Assembly: GCF_030813245.1 (NCBI RefSeq)
Contig: NZ_JAUSUA010000004.1
Location: 62,001-126,000, forward strand
From: Alkalicoccobacillus murimartini
GTDB taxonomy: Bacteria; Bacillota; Bacilli; Bacillales; Bacillaceae_D
Direction of reading: 5' to 3'
DNA: 64,000 nucleotides
In this document: positions 51,200 through 59,801 of the stretch, piece after piece
Position numbering within the stretch: the stretch's first letter is position 1
Layout of the letters: each line of letters opens with the position of its first letter
Position numbers and translations under genes: made by a program
The notes under the pieces: model-generated
Told to the model about the DNA's origin: nothing
Seen by the model: only the letters and a program-made list of their open reading frames with translations
Database searches by the model: none

Positions 51200-51676
51200 T
51201 TACTTTTGTTTATCTTCAATCGTAGGTCCATAAACCCCTGGTACAGGCAAACCTGCTTGACGAAGCAATACGGTCATTTGCCCGCGATGATGACCTTGAT
51301 GGCTCAAAAGCATACGCAAAACGTAGCCTTTCGGATTAGATGACCCAAAGAAATCAACCATTTCAGAGAAATCTTCATCAGTCCATTCGTCTTTTATTTC
51401 ATTCAAAAGATCCGAGCTAAGTTTATCATACGCTTCAACAATCCCTTTTGCATGAGTCGACGCATTAGACGAAGGTCTTTCTACTTTCTTTAAGCCAGCG
51501 GCAGATGCGAAAAACGGTATGGTTGTTGTTACATGCCATCCCAACCAACCAAGAGTACTGTGCCCTGCAACGACAGACTGTCCTAACGTTTCATCTGTTA
51601 GCGAATGTAAAACATTCATTGTTAACTCTTTTTCACTTGACCACTCTTGCAAAAAATCCTCTTTGGTTCTAAACAT
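51200..51676 (-). CDS. DinB family protein
   Basis: A 158-residue four-helix bundle of the DinB/YfiT type. The metal-binding histidines are in L-G-W-H-V near 48 and S-H-Q-G-H-H-R-G-Q near 130. The family includes thiol-dependent transferases and proteins induced by DNA damage, and most members have no assigned reaction. It is monocistronic, with its own terminator. Confidence 0.9.
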   Translation of the reverse strand: MFRTKEDFLQEWSSEKELTMNVLHSLTDETLGQSVVAGHSTLGWLGWHVTTTIPFFASAAGLKKVERPSSNASTHAKGIVEAYDKLSSDLLNEIKDEWTDEDFSEMVDFFGSSNPKGYVLRMLLSHQGHHRGQMTVLLRQAGLPVPGVYGPTIEDKQK

Positions 51677-51798
51677 CTTGCACTCTCCTTCATATAAACA
51701 ATCATCCTATACCTTTAAGTATAAACAGAATCATATAGATATTAAAGGAAAGCGATTCATCATATTTAGAGGCTGTGACAGAAATCATTAAATTACAA

Positions 51799-51835
51799 TA
51801 AAGGCCGAGCAATGACGTGTCATTGTTCGGCCCTT
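51799..51835. repeat. Hairpin of composite repeat, copy B
   Basis: GGCCGAGCAATGAC and GTCATTGTTCGGCC pair over 14 bp (one G-T pair), with a T-rich end. It is homologous to the hairpin at 30673 but has a shorter loop, and it precedes the same module. Confidence 0.8.
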
Positions 51836-51865
51836 ATATATGAAGGTCAGAGGTTATATGAAAAA

Positions 51866-52083
51866 GGGTTCTTTGCTATCGCTCCCGAAAATGGGGGCAC
51901 GCTTACCGCGGGAAGGCATTGAAAAAGTCGTTTAGAAATAAATAAGCTCATGTGCACCGCTCACCGCTACAGGAGAAACCTTCGCTTTCCGCGGGCACGG
52001 CCTCAGCCCTTGAAGTGGAAGTGCGCCCCTTCAATGTCTTCAGACACGTGCTGATCCCGCTGGAGTCTTCGGTTTCTCCTTCC
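51866..52083. repeat. Composite palindromic repeat, copy B
   Basis: Module 2 (51866-51927) matches 30807-30867: CTATCGCTCCCGAAAATGGG, then GCACGCTTACCGCGG and GGCATTGAAAAAG. Module 3 (51970-52083) is bounded by GGAGAAACC and GGTTTCTCC and is the reverse complement of the module at 30939-31045. It contains CGCTTTCCGCGGGCACGGCC and CCTTCAATGTCTTC. Copy B has longer intact arms than copy A. No supported gene lies between 51676 and 52249. Confidence 0.85.
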
Positions 52084-52248
52084 GCTAATGTTTCGATCAA
52101 ATAAATGACGAATCGAACCTCTTTTTTAGGTATTTTCGTCGTTTTTGTCTGCCTAGATCTTTTTTAAGCTAACTCTTCTTCGTTTTTGATAAAAGAAGTA
52201 TAGCAAATGTGAAAGTGATGGCTGATAATGATCCGAAAACAATAATCT

Positions 52249-52466
52249 CTTCAAATTAGTACATACGCTGATCTATACGACCTCACCGGGCCTAAAGATC
52301 ATACATTACGGAAACTAAACGAATTGATTGATTACTCATTTTTTTATGATGATTGTTGGGTGAATAATAACCAAGAACGTAGCCCCACTCTCAAAAGAGA
52401 CTCCTCGCCTCGCGGTGCGGACGATTCTACTGTAGTGATATCGTTCATCTTACTTCTTTATTAAGT
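52249..52466 (+). pseudogene. Remnant of an IS1182-like transposase
   Basis: A frame without a start codon reads Y-A-D-L-Y-D-L-T-G-P-K-D-H-T-L-R-K-L-N-E-L-I-D, then Y-S-F-F-Y-D-D. This resembles the N-terminal region of IS1182-type transposases (a P-K-D-x-x-L-R-x-I-N-E-L-I-D-F-x-F-x-Y-D pattern). Only about 50 residues are recognisable and no catalytic residues remain. No terminal inverted repeats were found. The rest of 52100-52500 shows nothing clear. Confidence 0.6.
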
Positions 52467-52513
52467 TTCATTTTACTTATACGAGTTGTTATGCCCTAGC
52501 TTTATTCGTTGTT

Positions 52514-53056
52514 TTACTTTGTTTTTTGAAAATCCGGATCGTCAAATGTGTGTGCGACCCATCCCTCAGGATCAATAAACAATCTGACTGCGACAACTTG
52601 TCGTTCTTCAGATAAAGTAAAGAAATGAGGAATGTTTACTGGAACAGAAATGACATCACCAGGTGAGAGATTCACATCAAAATAGCCTGTTTCCTCTCCT
52701 TTAATAACAAAAGTCCCGGAGCCAGCCGTAATTGCTCGAACTTCATCTTCTGTATGAGTGTGGACTTGCTCAAATTTTTTAAGGAGAATGTCTAAGTCTG
52801 GTGTACTTTCATTCAATGCAATGACATCCCAGTTTTTATAGCCTCTACGTTCTGCTAATGAGCGGATCTCTTCATCAAAAGTAGATAGGACCTGAGCCTT
52901 GTTTTCATCCGTTAAGTGGCATTCGTCTTGAAGGGTTTCTGGGAGTTTCTTAGGATTCCAATACTCATAAAGGACCTCCTGACTTTCTAAAAACTGTCTT
53001 ACCTCAGCCTCTGCACTAATAATCTCTCCAGTATTACGAATGTGGATAATTGCCAT
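52514..53056 (-). CDS. mtnD: Acireductone dioxygenase
   Basis: A 180-residue cupin that oxidises the acireductone of methionine salvage to the 2-keto acid precursor of methionine and formate when it holds iron. The metal ligands are visible in H-T-H-T-E-D-E-V near 97 and N-I-P-H-F-F near 140. The start follows GGAGG. It is the last gene of mtnW-X-B-D. Confidence 0.95.
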   Translation of the reverse strand: MAIIHIRNTGEIISAEAEVRQFLESQEVLYEYWNPKKLPETLQDECHLTDENKAQVLSTFDEEIRSLAERRGYKNWDVIALNESTPDLDILLKKFEQVHTHTEDEVRAITAGSGTFVIKGEETGYFDVNLSPGDVISVPVNIPHFFTLSEERQVVAVRLFIDPEGWVAHTFDDPDFQKTK

Positions 53057-53070
53057 ATACGTTCATCCTC

Positions 53071-53697
53071 CTATTTAGTCATCTGCTTAAGCTGCAGGTG
53101 ATAACCGAATAAAAACTCGAAAGCTTCCAAATGTTTTTTTGCTTCAAAACCATTGCGTCCCCATACGGTAATCCCATGATTTCGTATCAACACACCAAAT
53201 GTACCTGGTTTAATTTGCTCTGCCACTGCCTCTGCCAGTCGTGGCAAATCTGCATAATTTTTAACGATAGGGACCGTAATCGAACCGTCTTCATCCCATA
53301 TGTTAAATGCCTTGATCAATTCTTGATTCCTGAAGGTGATTGTTCCCTCATCTCCATATAGCTCAGAAATCACATTGTTATTTAGAGTATGGACATGAAG
53401 TGAACAGCCTGCATTCGTCTTTTGATAGATTCGCTGATGAAGAACCGTTTCCGCTGAAGGTTTTAGGCTTGTCTCTTCCAATGGCTGACTGTTCTCATCT
53501 ACTAAAAGAAAATCCTCTGGTGTTCGCTTCCTTTTGTCTCTTCCACTTGCTGTAACAAGAAACTTTAATGGATCGTCACTAACCTTAATGGAAAGATTGC
53601 CACTGGTTCCTGGGAACCAGTCGCGAGCCGCCAATTCATCCTTAATATCTGCTAGCTCGTTCCATAATGTGTCGTGTGTATCCTGAATAAAACTCAC
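53071..53697 (-). CDS. mtnB: Methylthioribulose-1-phosphate dehydratase
   Basis: A 208-residue class II aldolase-fold enzyme that dehydrates methylthioribulose-1-phosphate. Zinc ligands appear in S-L-H-V-H-T near 98 and R-N-H-G-I near 173, and T-S-G-N-L-S lies near 30. GTG 53697 overlaps the mtnX stop by four bases (GTGA) behind GAGGTGAG, so translation is coupled. Confidence 0.95.
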   Translation of the reverse strand: MSFIQDTHDTLWNELADIKDELAARDWFPGTSGNLSIKVSDDPLKFLVTASGRDKRKRTPEDFLLVDENSQPLEETSLKPSAETVLHQRIYQKTNAGCSLHVHTLNNNVISELYGDEGTITFRNQELIKAFNIWDEDGSITVPIVKNYADLPRLAEAVAEQIKPGTFGVLIRNHGITVWGRNGFEAKKHLEAFEFLFGYHLQLKQMTK

Positions 53698-54377
53698 TGT
53701 TTACTCACCTCCAACTTCGAATCAAGTCGGTCAATAATTTCATGAAACGTTGTGAAGAACGAATGATTCAATTGAAGCTCTCGACATTTATCTAATAAAA
53801 AGGAATCGCACGCAAATACTTCATCCGCCTCCTTTGCTGCTTGCAAATCTGTAATCGAATCCCCGATCACAATCTTGTAATAATCTTCATCTTGAAACTG
53901 TCTTAGTATAGAAGGTTTGCAGCAACCACAATCATTTGTACACTGTTTATCACAGCTATGTGGCCATGTAATCACTATTGTCTTTTCACTAAAATCACTG
54001 CCGTTACAATATAGATTTTCTAGCAGGCCGTATGGCTCCAGAATTGGCTGAACAAAAAAATCAATACCACCACTAACGACCTTTAAGGGAATCTGCTTTT
54101 CACGGACATATTCCAAAAAGGAAGAAAAGCCTTCTCGGATCTCCGCTTGTGCTAACACAAAATTGATTATATCCTGCTTCTGTTCAACTGGGATTAAGTC
54201 AAATAATTGCCCTACACCCGTTCGAATGGATATACGCTCTGCTAAAATATCGTCTTTTATTGTCTCCCAACCTGGCGGAGCAAACTTCTTCATAATCGCA
54301 ATGATATTATCTTTAGTCGTAATCGTGCCGTCAAAATCACAGAAAATAATGGGCGTTTTTTTAGCTATTTGTGTCAT
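53694..54377 (-). CDS. mtnX: 2-hydroxy-3-keto-5-methylthiopentenyl-1-phosphate phosphatase
   Basis: A HAD-family phosphatase of 227 residues that yields the acireductone. Motif I is F-C-D-F-D-G-T-I near 12, the lysine/serine motif S-G-G-I near 98 and motif IV G-D-S-I-T-D near 170. A cysteine-rich insert ([12 protein letters not shown]) sits before motif IV. ATG 54377 overlaps the mtnW stop (ATGA). Confidence 0.94.
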   Translation of the reverse strand: MTQIAKKTPIIFCDFDGTITTKDNIIAIMKKFAPPGWETIKDDILAERISIRTGVGQLFDLIPVEQKQDIINFVLAQAEIREGFSSFLEYVREKQIPLKVVSGGIDFFVQPILEPYGLLENLYCNGSDFSEKTIVITWPHSCDKQCTNDCGCCKPSILRQFQDEDYYKIVIGDSITDLQAAKEADEVFACDSFLLDKCRELQLNHSFFTTFHEIIDRLDSKLEVSKQ

Positions 54378-55567
54378 GTTGGAGCGCCCCATAGTTCAAT
54401 GGCTTGTGCAAGTTCTGGAGACTGAGTAGCTGCTTCTTGTAATGTGTTGTTGGCTAAAACGCCCGCCACAGCATCTCGAAATGCCTTTGCTCCAGCTTGT
54501 GCCCCTCCAGGGTGACCGTGAATACCGCCACCAGCATTTATGACTGAATCTTTTCCAAAATCATTTATTAACAGTGGAGTCAGTCCAGGATGAATGCCAG
54601 CTGAAGGCACTGGGAAAGCTCTTTTTAACGTACGATTCTCTGTTAAAGCCTCTGCAATATCAAGTGTTTCAGCTTTTTCTAATGCTACGCTTCCGTAAGG
54701 AGATGGGAATAAAACAAGATCTGCGCCAGCCAAGCGCAGTAATTTACCTAGAAGCACCTTGTTCGATATACCGTAAAAAGGTGAGGCTGTTAATGCACCA
54801 GAAACAGCTGGATGAGCCATAATCGGAACATTAATTTCAGGATCCTCAGCTAATGCCTGCAGAACATCTAGTCCATAGGCAAAAACATTAAATAATAGCG
54901 CATTGGCACCAAGCTGAACGGCTTGTTTTGCCTTATGCTTCAACTCAAATGTGCGACCTGTTAAATTAACGGCATACAGCTTTTGTTCACCTGTTTGTTC
55001 ATAAACCTCTTTGATGATCTCGGAACCCGCTTGAACACGAGCAGTGAATGGCGTTAACGGATTTTCAAATAAAATCTCGTCATCTTTAACCATGTCGACA
55101 CCACCTAATAACTGATCCCTTAGCTGTTGTTTAAACTCAGTCAGGTCCTTACCAATCATTCCTTTAAATATGCTCATGACTAGTGGTCGATCATATACAT
55201 TGAGATAGCTGCGAATCCCATCAATGCCAAATTGCGGCCCAGGAAATGCCGTTTCTAGATCACTATCTAATTCAATATCTACCAGCTTAATTTCTCCATC
55301 TAAGGATAGTTTTCCAAAAATTGTTGTTAAAATAGCCGGAATATCCGCCGAAAAGTTTGCTGCTGGATACGCTATTTTTAATAACCCTGTTGTTTCCTTT
55401 TCGATGACTTCAATCACTTCACCCTTATGCTTCTCTAACTGTTTCTTTTCAAGTGATGGAAGATGAGTCCAAGATCCAATGGTGAGACCTAAGGCAATAG
55501 ACTCTGCCTTTTTATGAAGATCCTTCTTTGGATCAAAGACTCGATATGTAGCTATAACTCTACTCAT
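54374..55567 (-). CDS. mtnW: 2,3-diketo-5-methylthiopentyl-1-phosphate enolase (RuBisCO-like)
   Basis: A 397-residue RuBisCO-like protein that enolises diketo-methylthiopentyl phosphate. The TIM-barrel motif with the presumed carbamylated lysine is [10 protein letters not shown] near 150, and A-G-G-G-I-H-G-H lies near 350. ATG 55567 follows AGGAGG; in-frame codons upstream lie inside the riboswitch terminator and are not used. First gene of the mtnWXBD unit. Confidence 0.95.
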   Translation of the reverse strand: MSRVIATYRVFDPKKDLHKKAESIALGLTIGSWTHLPSLEKKQLEKHKGEVIEVIEKETTGLLKIAYPAANFSADIPAILTTIFGKLSLDGEIKLVDIELDSDLETAFPGPQFGIDGIRSYLNVYDRPLVMSIFKGMIGKDLTEFKQQLRDQLLGGVDMVKDDEILFENPLTPFTARVQAGSEIIKEVYEQTGEQKLYAVNLTGRTFELKHKAKQAVQLGANALLFNVFAYGLDVLQALAEDPEINVPIMAHPAVSGALTASPFYGISNKVLLGKLLRLAGADLVLFPSPYGSVALEKAETLDIAEALTENRTLKRAFPVPSAGIHPGLTPLLINDFGKDSVINAGGGIHGHPGGAQAGAKAFRDAVAGVLANNTLQEAATQSPELAQAIELWGAPT

Positions 55568-55595
55568 TTGAACATAGCCTCCTAACAAATGTAAC

Positions 55596-55624
55596 AAAAA
55601 AATCCTCTTCATAATTGAAGAGGA
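55596..55624 (-). terminator. Riboswitch-controlled terminator of mtnW
   Basis: TCCTCTTC and GAAGAGGA arms, 6-base loop, seven T residues on the minus strand. It is placed between the SAM-I aptamer and mtnW. Confidence 0.92.
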
Positions 55625-55644
55625 CATCGTACCCATTTCATGCC

Positions 55645-55756
55645 CTCTTATCTACCAAGGTAACCTTGAGAGAATTAGCACCTTGAATCGACAAATACGC
55701 CAAAACAGGTTGCCGGGTTTCATTGGGTTCGTCCCTCCACCAGCTCTTCATAAGAG
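55645..55756 (-). ncRNA. SAM-I riboswitch of mtnWXBD
   Basis: Read leftward the leader has the S-box order: CTCTTATGAAGAG, then AGCTGGTGGAGGGA, GAAACCCGGCAACC, CAAGGTGCTAATTC and a closing AGATAAGAG that pairs with the start. SAM binding should favour the terminator downstream and shut off the operon. Confidence 0.95.
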
Positions 55757-55790
55757 TAAAAAATATGTAATGTTGATAAATATACTATGG

Positions 55791-55819
55791 ATTATGACAG
55801 TGAGATTCTATTCTGTCAA
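55791..55819 (-). promoter_or_regulatory. Promoter of mtnWXBD
   Basis: TTGACA (complement of 55814-55819) and CATAAT (55791-55796) are spaced 17 bases, about 35 bases upstream of the aptamer. Confidence 0.85.
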
Positions 55820-55847
55820 TTAGAAAAAATCATTTTATCAGAATGTA

Positions 55848-55876
55848 TTGACAATAGATTTAATCCCTCGTATTAT
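55848..55876 (+). promoter_or_regulatory. Promoter of mtnKA
   Basis: TTGACA at 55848-55853 and TATTAT at 55871-55876 are separated by 17 bases. It is divergent from the mtnW promoter, with about 30 bases between the -35 elements. Confidence 0.85.
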
Positions 55877-55935
55877 TTAAACCAACTACTCATATTGGGA
55901 ATAATAAGAATGTGAGTATACAACTACATTATGAA

Positions 55936-56077
55936 CTCTTATCGAGAGCTGGCTGAGGGAATTGGCCCTGTGAAGCCCGGCAACCGACCTAATCATCTTA
56001 TACAAGATGAAAACCTTTAAGGTTTTAAGGCACGGTGCTACATCCAACAGACTCTAATCGAGTCTGAAAGATAAGAG
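55936..56077 (+). ncRNA. SAM-I riboswitch of mtnKA
   Basis: CTCTTATCGAGAG, AGCTGGCTGAGGGA, GAAGCCCGGCAACC and AAGGCACGGTGCTACATCC appear in S-box order, and CTCTTATC at the start pairs with GATAAGAG at 56070-56077. The P3/P4 arms are longer than in the mtnW riboswitch. A terminator follows at 56096. Confidence 0.95.
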
Positions 56078-56095
56078 GTTGGATTACAGCATTCC

Positions 56096-56127
56096 GCCTC
56101 TTTCTTGGTTAAGAAAGAGGCTTTTTT
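56096..56127 (+). terminator. Riboswitch-controlled terminator of mtnKA
   Basis: GCCTCTTTCTT and AAGAAAGAGGC arms, 4-base loop, six T residues. Confidence 0.93.
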
Positions 56128-56247
56128 ATGCTCTGGTTGGTGATGAACGGACTTATCATGATGAGTGTTCCTTATTATGCCATGGATATTGTGAAAGGTG
56201 CAGTACTTGCCTTAGCTTTAGTGATTACCGATTATAAATTCAAATAA
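56128..56247 (+). pseudogene. Probable C-terminal fragment of a sugar ABC permease
   Basis: A 39-codon frame begins at the ATG that directly follows the terminator T run and ends 14 bases before mtnK. It reads M-N-G-L-I-M-M-S-V-P-Y-Y, then D-I-V-K-G-A-V-L-A-L-A, which resembles the last transmembrane helix of ribose/xylose-type ABC permeases (N-G-M-S-L-x-G-V-x-x-Y-x-x-x-V-K-G-x-V-L). No ribosome site precedes the ATG. It looks like a deletion scar, though a short membrane peptide cannot be excluded. Confidence 0.5.
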
Positions 56248-56261
56248 ATGGAGGAGATCTC

Positions 56262-57476
56262 ATGACAACCTTTACAGAAAGATATTTCACGATGACGGAA
56301 TCAGATGCAATTACATACGCCAAATCAAACCCATCATTCTTTTCGAATGATGCTGAATTAACGTGTGAAGAAATTGGAGACGGTAATCTAAATTATGTTT
56401 TTCGAATCGTTGATCAGATCAGTGGGCAATCCCTAATTTTCAAACAAGCTGGTCCAGTTGCACGGATCTCTGATGAATTTAAATTATCTCCTGATCGTAA
56501 TCGCATTGAACATGATATTTTGAGAATACAAGGCGAGCTAGTCCCTCAATTTGTTCCAGAGGTATACCATTATGATCCAATAATGAACTGCACGGTGATG
56601 GAGGATCTATCTGACTATACCATTTTACGGAAAGCTTTTTTGTCTCATCAGACCTTCCCAAATCTAGCGGACCATCTCTCAAGTTTTTTAGTGAGTACCT
56701 TGCTCTCTACATCTGATCTTGTTTTAGGCCATAAAGAAAAAAAGGAACAAGTGAAGGCTTTTATTAATCCAGAGCTTTGTGAAATCACAGAAGACCTTGT
56801 CTATACAGAACCTTTTTATGACTGCCCTCGAAATGAAGTATTCGAAGGAACTCTCCCGTTTGTACGTGAAGAAATTTGGGGTGATGAAACACTTGCATTA
56901 GAGACAGCGAAGCTGAAATTTCAATTCTTAACAAAAGCACAATCCTTAATTCATGGTGACTTCCATACAGGCTCCATTTTCGTAACCAGTACACACACCA
57001 AAGTGATTGATGGCGAATTTGCCTTCTACGGACCTGCTGGATACGATGTCGGCAACATCATTGCTAACCTTCTATTTGCTTATGTGAATGGTGAGCAAAC
57101 GATAGAGGATCCATTAGAACGCAATCAATTTACCACGTACATTCTAACAACGATCAAGGACATTATTGATTTGTTTAAAGAGAAATTTATTGATGCCTTT
57201 TATGATCAAGTAACTGAACGTGTGGCTGAATATCCAGGATTTTTAGAATATTATTTAGAAGAGCTTATAGCTGATACTGCTGCTGTCGCTGGTCTCGAAT
57301 TATCTCGGAGAGTCATTGGGCTTGCTCCCGTGCAGGATCTTACAGACATCGCTGATCCTGACAAAAGAGCCTCCGCGGAAATTGCTTGCTTAAAAGCAGC
57401 TAAAGTGTTTATTCTTAATCGATATGACTTCTTTCATGGTGAAGATTTCACCCGTGTAATAAGTGAGAATACGTAA
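56262..57476 (+). CDS. mtnK: Methylthioribose kinase
   Basis: A 404-residue kinase of the choline/aminoglycoside kinase fold that phosphorylates methylthioribose. The nucleotide loop G-D-G-N-L-N-Y-V-F-R is near 42, the catalytic H-G-D-F-H-T-G-S near 230 and the metal motif I-D-G-E-F-A near 250. The ATG follows GGAGGAG. First gene of the SAM-riboswitch-controlled mtnKA unit. Confidence 0.95.
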   Translation: MTTFTERYFTMTESDAITYAKSNPSFFSNDAELTCEEIGDGNLNYVFRIVDQISGQSLIFKQAGPVARISDEFKLSPDRNRIEHDILRIQGELVPQFVPEVYHYDPIMNCTVMEDLSDYTILRKAFLSHQTFPNLADHLSSFLVSTLLSTSDLVLGHKEKKEQVKAFINPELCEITEDLVYTEPFYDCPRNEVFEGTLPFVREEIWGDETLALETAKLKFQFLTKAQSLIHGDFHTGSIFVTSTHTKVIDGEFAFYGPAGYDVGNIIANLLFAYVNGEQTIEDPLERNQFTTYILTTIKDIIDLFKEKFIDAFYDQVTERVAEYPGFLEYYLEELIADTAAVAGLELSRRVIGLAPVQDLTDIADPDKRASAEIACLKAAKVFILNRYDFFHGEDFTRVISENT

Positions 57477-57490
57477 GGGGACGATAACAA

Positions 57491-58552
57491 ATGACTCAAA
57501 TCGTTGATTTAATTCAATCCGTTCGCTTAAGTGAAGATGGTGAGAGGCTCATCATTTTAGACCAAACCTTACTACCAGTAAAAAAAGTGTATAACGAACT
57601 TCAAACTCCTCAAGAGGTGTGGGATGCCATCGTCCAGCTTAAAGTACGAGGAGCCCCGGCCATTGGAATTGCGGCGGCTTATGGAGTATATTTAGGCGCT
57701 AAACATAGTGATGCTAATACGACAGCTGAACTTCTTTCTGCTTTTTTGGATAGTAAAACGTATCTTGCTTCATCCCGCCCAACCGCCGTTAACTTATTTT
57801 GGGCATTAGATCGGATGGAAGGACGTTTTAAGGAAATCATTGGCGCGGGCGCTTCAATTGAAGAGATTATCGATGCTTTAAAGGACGAAGCAGAATCGAT
57901 CCGCTTAGAGGACGAGCACATTTGTGAAGCCATTGGGGAACATGCCCTTACTCTTCTCGAACCTGGAAGTGGTATTTTGACTCACTGTAATGCAGGCACA
58001 ATTGCTACAGCCAAATATGGTACGGCTCTAGCCCCAATCTATCTTGGTCAGCAGAAAGGGTACCAGTTTAAAGTTTACGCGGACGAAACACGCCCACTCC
58101 TGCAAGGTGCACGCTTAACAGCTTGGGAACTATCCGAAGCGAATATTGATGTAACCTTAATCTGCGATAACATGGCGTCTATCGTCATGAGTGAAGGAAA
58201 AATTCAATCCGTGTTAGTTGGCTGTGATCGCGTGGCAGCAAACGGAGACACAGCTAATAAGATTGGTACCTCTGGTGTAGCCATTTTATCCGCTCACTAC
58301 GGCATTCCTTTTTATGTTTGTGCGCCACTATCTACGATTGATTTTGAGACTAAGAATGGAAAAGATATCATCATTGAAGAGCGTTCAGCTGAAGAAATTA
58401 CGTCAAAATGGTATACTGAACCTATGGCTCCTAAAGGTGTCAAAACCTACAACCCTGCCTTCGATGTAACTGATCATACACTCATTACAGCCATTATTAC
58501 GGAAAAAGGCATCTATAAACCAAGCGATTTACATCAATTAAACAAACAATAA
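57491..58552 (+). CDS. mtnA: Methylthioribose-1-phosphate isomerase
   Basis: A 353-residue eIF2B-alpha-like isomerase converting methylthioribose-1-phosphate to the ribulose form. R-G-A-P-A-I-G near 50, the active Cys in T-H-C-N-A-G-T near 162 and the Asp in [10 protein letters not shown] near 240 are present. It lies 14 bases after mtnK. Confidence 0.95.
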   Translation: MTQIVDLIQSVRLSEDGERLIILDQTLLPVKKVYNELQTPQEVWDAIVQLKVRGAPAIGIAAAYGVYLGAKHSDANTTAELLSAFLDSKTYLASSRPTAVNLFWALDRMEGRFKEIIGAGASIEEIIDALKDEAESIRLEDEHICEAIGEHALTLLEPGSGILTHCNAGTIATAKYGTALAPIYLGQQKGYQFKVYADETRPLLQGARLTAWELSEANIDVTLICDNMASIVMSEGKIQSVLVGCDRVAANGDTANKIGTSGVAILSAHYGIPFYVCAPLSTIDFETKNGKDIIIEERSAEEITSKWYTEPMAPKGVKTYNPAFDVTDHTLITAIITEKGIYKPSDLHQLNKQ

Positions 58553-58579
58553 AAAGGTGAGCCTGCCTCGCCTTTTTTT
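58550..58579 (+). terminator. Terminator after mtnA
   Basis: AAGGTGAG and CTCGCCTT arms (one G-T pair), 5-base loop, seven T residues. It lies just before the ribosome site of the oxidoreductase gene, so that gene may be partly uncoupled. Confidence 0.8.
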
Positions 58580-58610
58580 ATTGTTTTCAAATAAAAGGAG
58601 TTTTCCCTCT

Positions 58611-59726
58611 ATGAAAAACCATATCATTATCGGTGCCGGAATACTTGGTGCTTCTACGGCTTATAAGCTTGCTCAAGAAGGTGAGAACGTCACGATTATT
58701 GATAGACAAGAACCAGGACAAGCCACTCAAGCTGCTGCAGGCATCATCTGCCCGTGGATCTCACAACGTAGAAATAAAGCCTGGTACGCCCTAGTAAAAG
58801 CTGGCGCAGCTTATTATCCAAAACTTATTCAGGACCTTGAGAAAGAAGGAGAATCAGATACGGGCTATGCACAGGTTGGCGCATTAAGCCTACATTCTGA
58901 TGGTAAAAAACTAGACGAGATGGTTAAACGTGCGGAGAAACGTAAACTAGATGCCCCTGAAATAGGTGAAATTACTCGTTTATCGGCGCTAGAGGTTCAG
59001 GAGCTATTTCCACCGATTGCGGAAGGGTTAGAAGGTGTGCATGTTAGCGGAGCAGCTCGTGTTGATGGAGCTGCATTAAAAGACGCTTTATTACGATCAG
59101 CCAAACGAAATGGAGCAACCATTATCTATGGGGATGCGTCCATCCAAATCGATGATCAGGGCAAATCGAGTATTCTAGTTGATCAAACGAGGTATCACGC
59201 AGATTCAATCATTGTGACAGCTGGCGCATGGGCTGATACGTTGCTGGCTCCGCTAAATATTCAATTCAACGTAAAAGCTCAAAAAGCACAGATCGTACAT
59301 CTTGAGCTTCAAGATCAGGAAACAAGTGAATGGCCCGTCATCATGCCTCAGGGAGATCAGTACCTTCTCTCCTTTCCAGATGGGCAGATTGTGGCAGGTG
59401 CAACACACGAGGATGAGGTTGGCTTTGATGAACGAGTCACGGCATCAGGCACGTTAGAATTGTTAAGCAAGGCACTTACTCACGCACCAGGACTTTCAGA
59501 TGCATCTGTGAAAACAGTCAAGGTTGGCTTTCGTCCGTTTACCCCAAACTTTCTGCCTGTCATCGGTAGGTTACCAGGACATCCCGAGATTTTACTTGCA
59601 AACGGATTAGGTGCTTCTGGATTAACAATGGGACCTTACATCGGATCAGAGCTGGCTAAGATGGCTTTGGTACAAGATTCTTCGATCGACTTATCGCTAT
59701 ATGAGATATCTCAAGCCATTGAATGA
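58611..59726 (+). CDS. FAD-dependent amino acid oxidase (glycine oxidase/DadA-like)
   Basis: A 371-residue flavoenzyme of the DAO family. The dinucleotide motif G-A-G-I-L-G-A-S-T-A is at the N-terminus. Q-A-A-A-G-I-I-C-P-W, a G-A-W-A-D segment near 205 and a C-terminal G-L-G-A-S-G-L-T-M-G-P FAD-contact motif follow. ATG 58611 follows AAAGGAG. Likely substrates are glycine, sarcosine or D-amino acids. It comes after mtnA and its terminator; no salvage step requires it, so its presence here is unexplained. Confidence 0.88.
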   Translation: MKNHIIIGAGILGASTAYKLAQEGENVTIIDRQEPGQATQAAAGIICPWISQRRNKAWYALVKAGAAYYPKLIQDLEKEGESDTGYAQVGALSLHSDGKKLDEMVKRAEKRKLDAPEIGEITRLSALEVQELFPPIAEGLEGVHVSGAARVDGAALKDALLRSAKRNGATIIYGDASIQIDDQGKSSILVDQTRYHADSIIVTAGAWADTLLAPLNIQFNVKAQKAQIVHLELQDQETSEWPVIMPQGDQYLLSFPDGQIVAGATHEDEVGFDERVTASGTLELLSKALTHAPGLSDASVKTVKVGFRPFTPNFLPVIGRLPGHPEILLANGLGASGLTMGPYIGSELAKMALVQDSSIDLSLYEISQAIE

Positions 59727-59759
59727 TCACACCCCTTCTTAAAGATATACGGAGAACAC

Positions 59760-59799
59760 AAAAAAAGAGGTGCTGCAAAAGATGCAGTACCTCTTTTTT
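59760..59799. terminator. Bidirectional terminator
   Basis: AGAGGT-GCTGC and GCAGT-ACCTCT arms between A and T runs. It serves the oxidase gene and the convergent aminotransferase gene. Confidence 0.92.
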
Positions 59800-59801
59800 T
59801 C

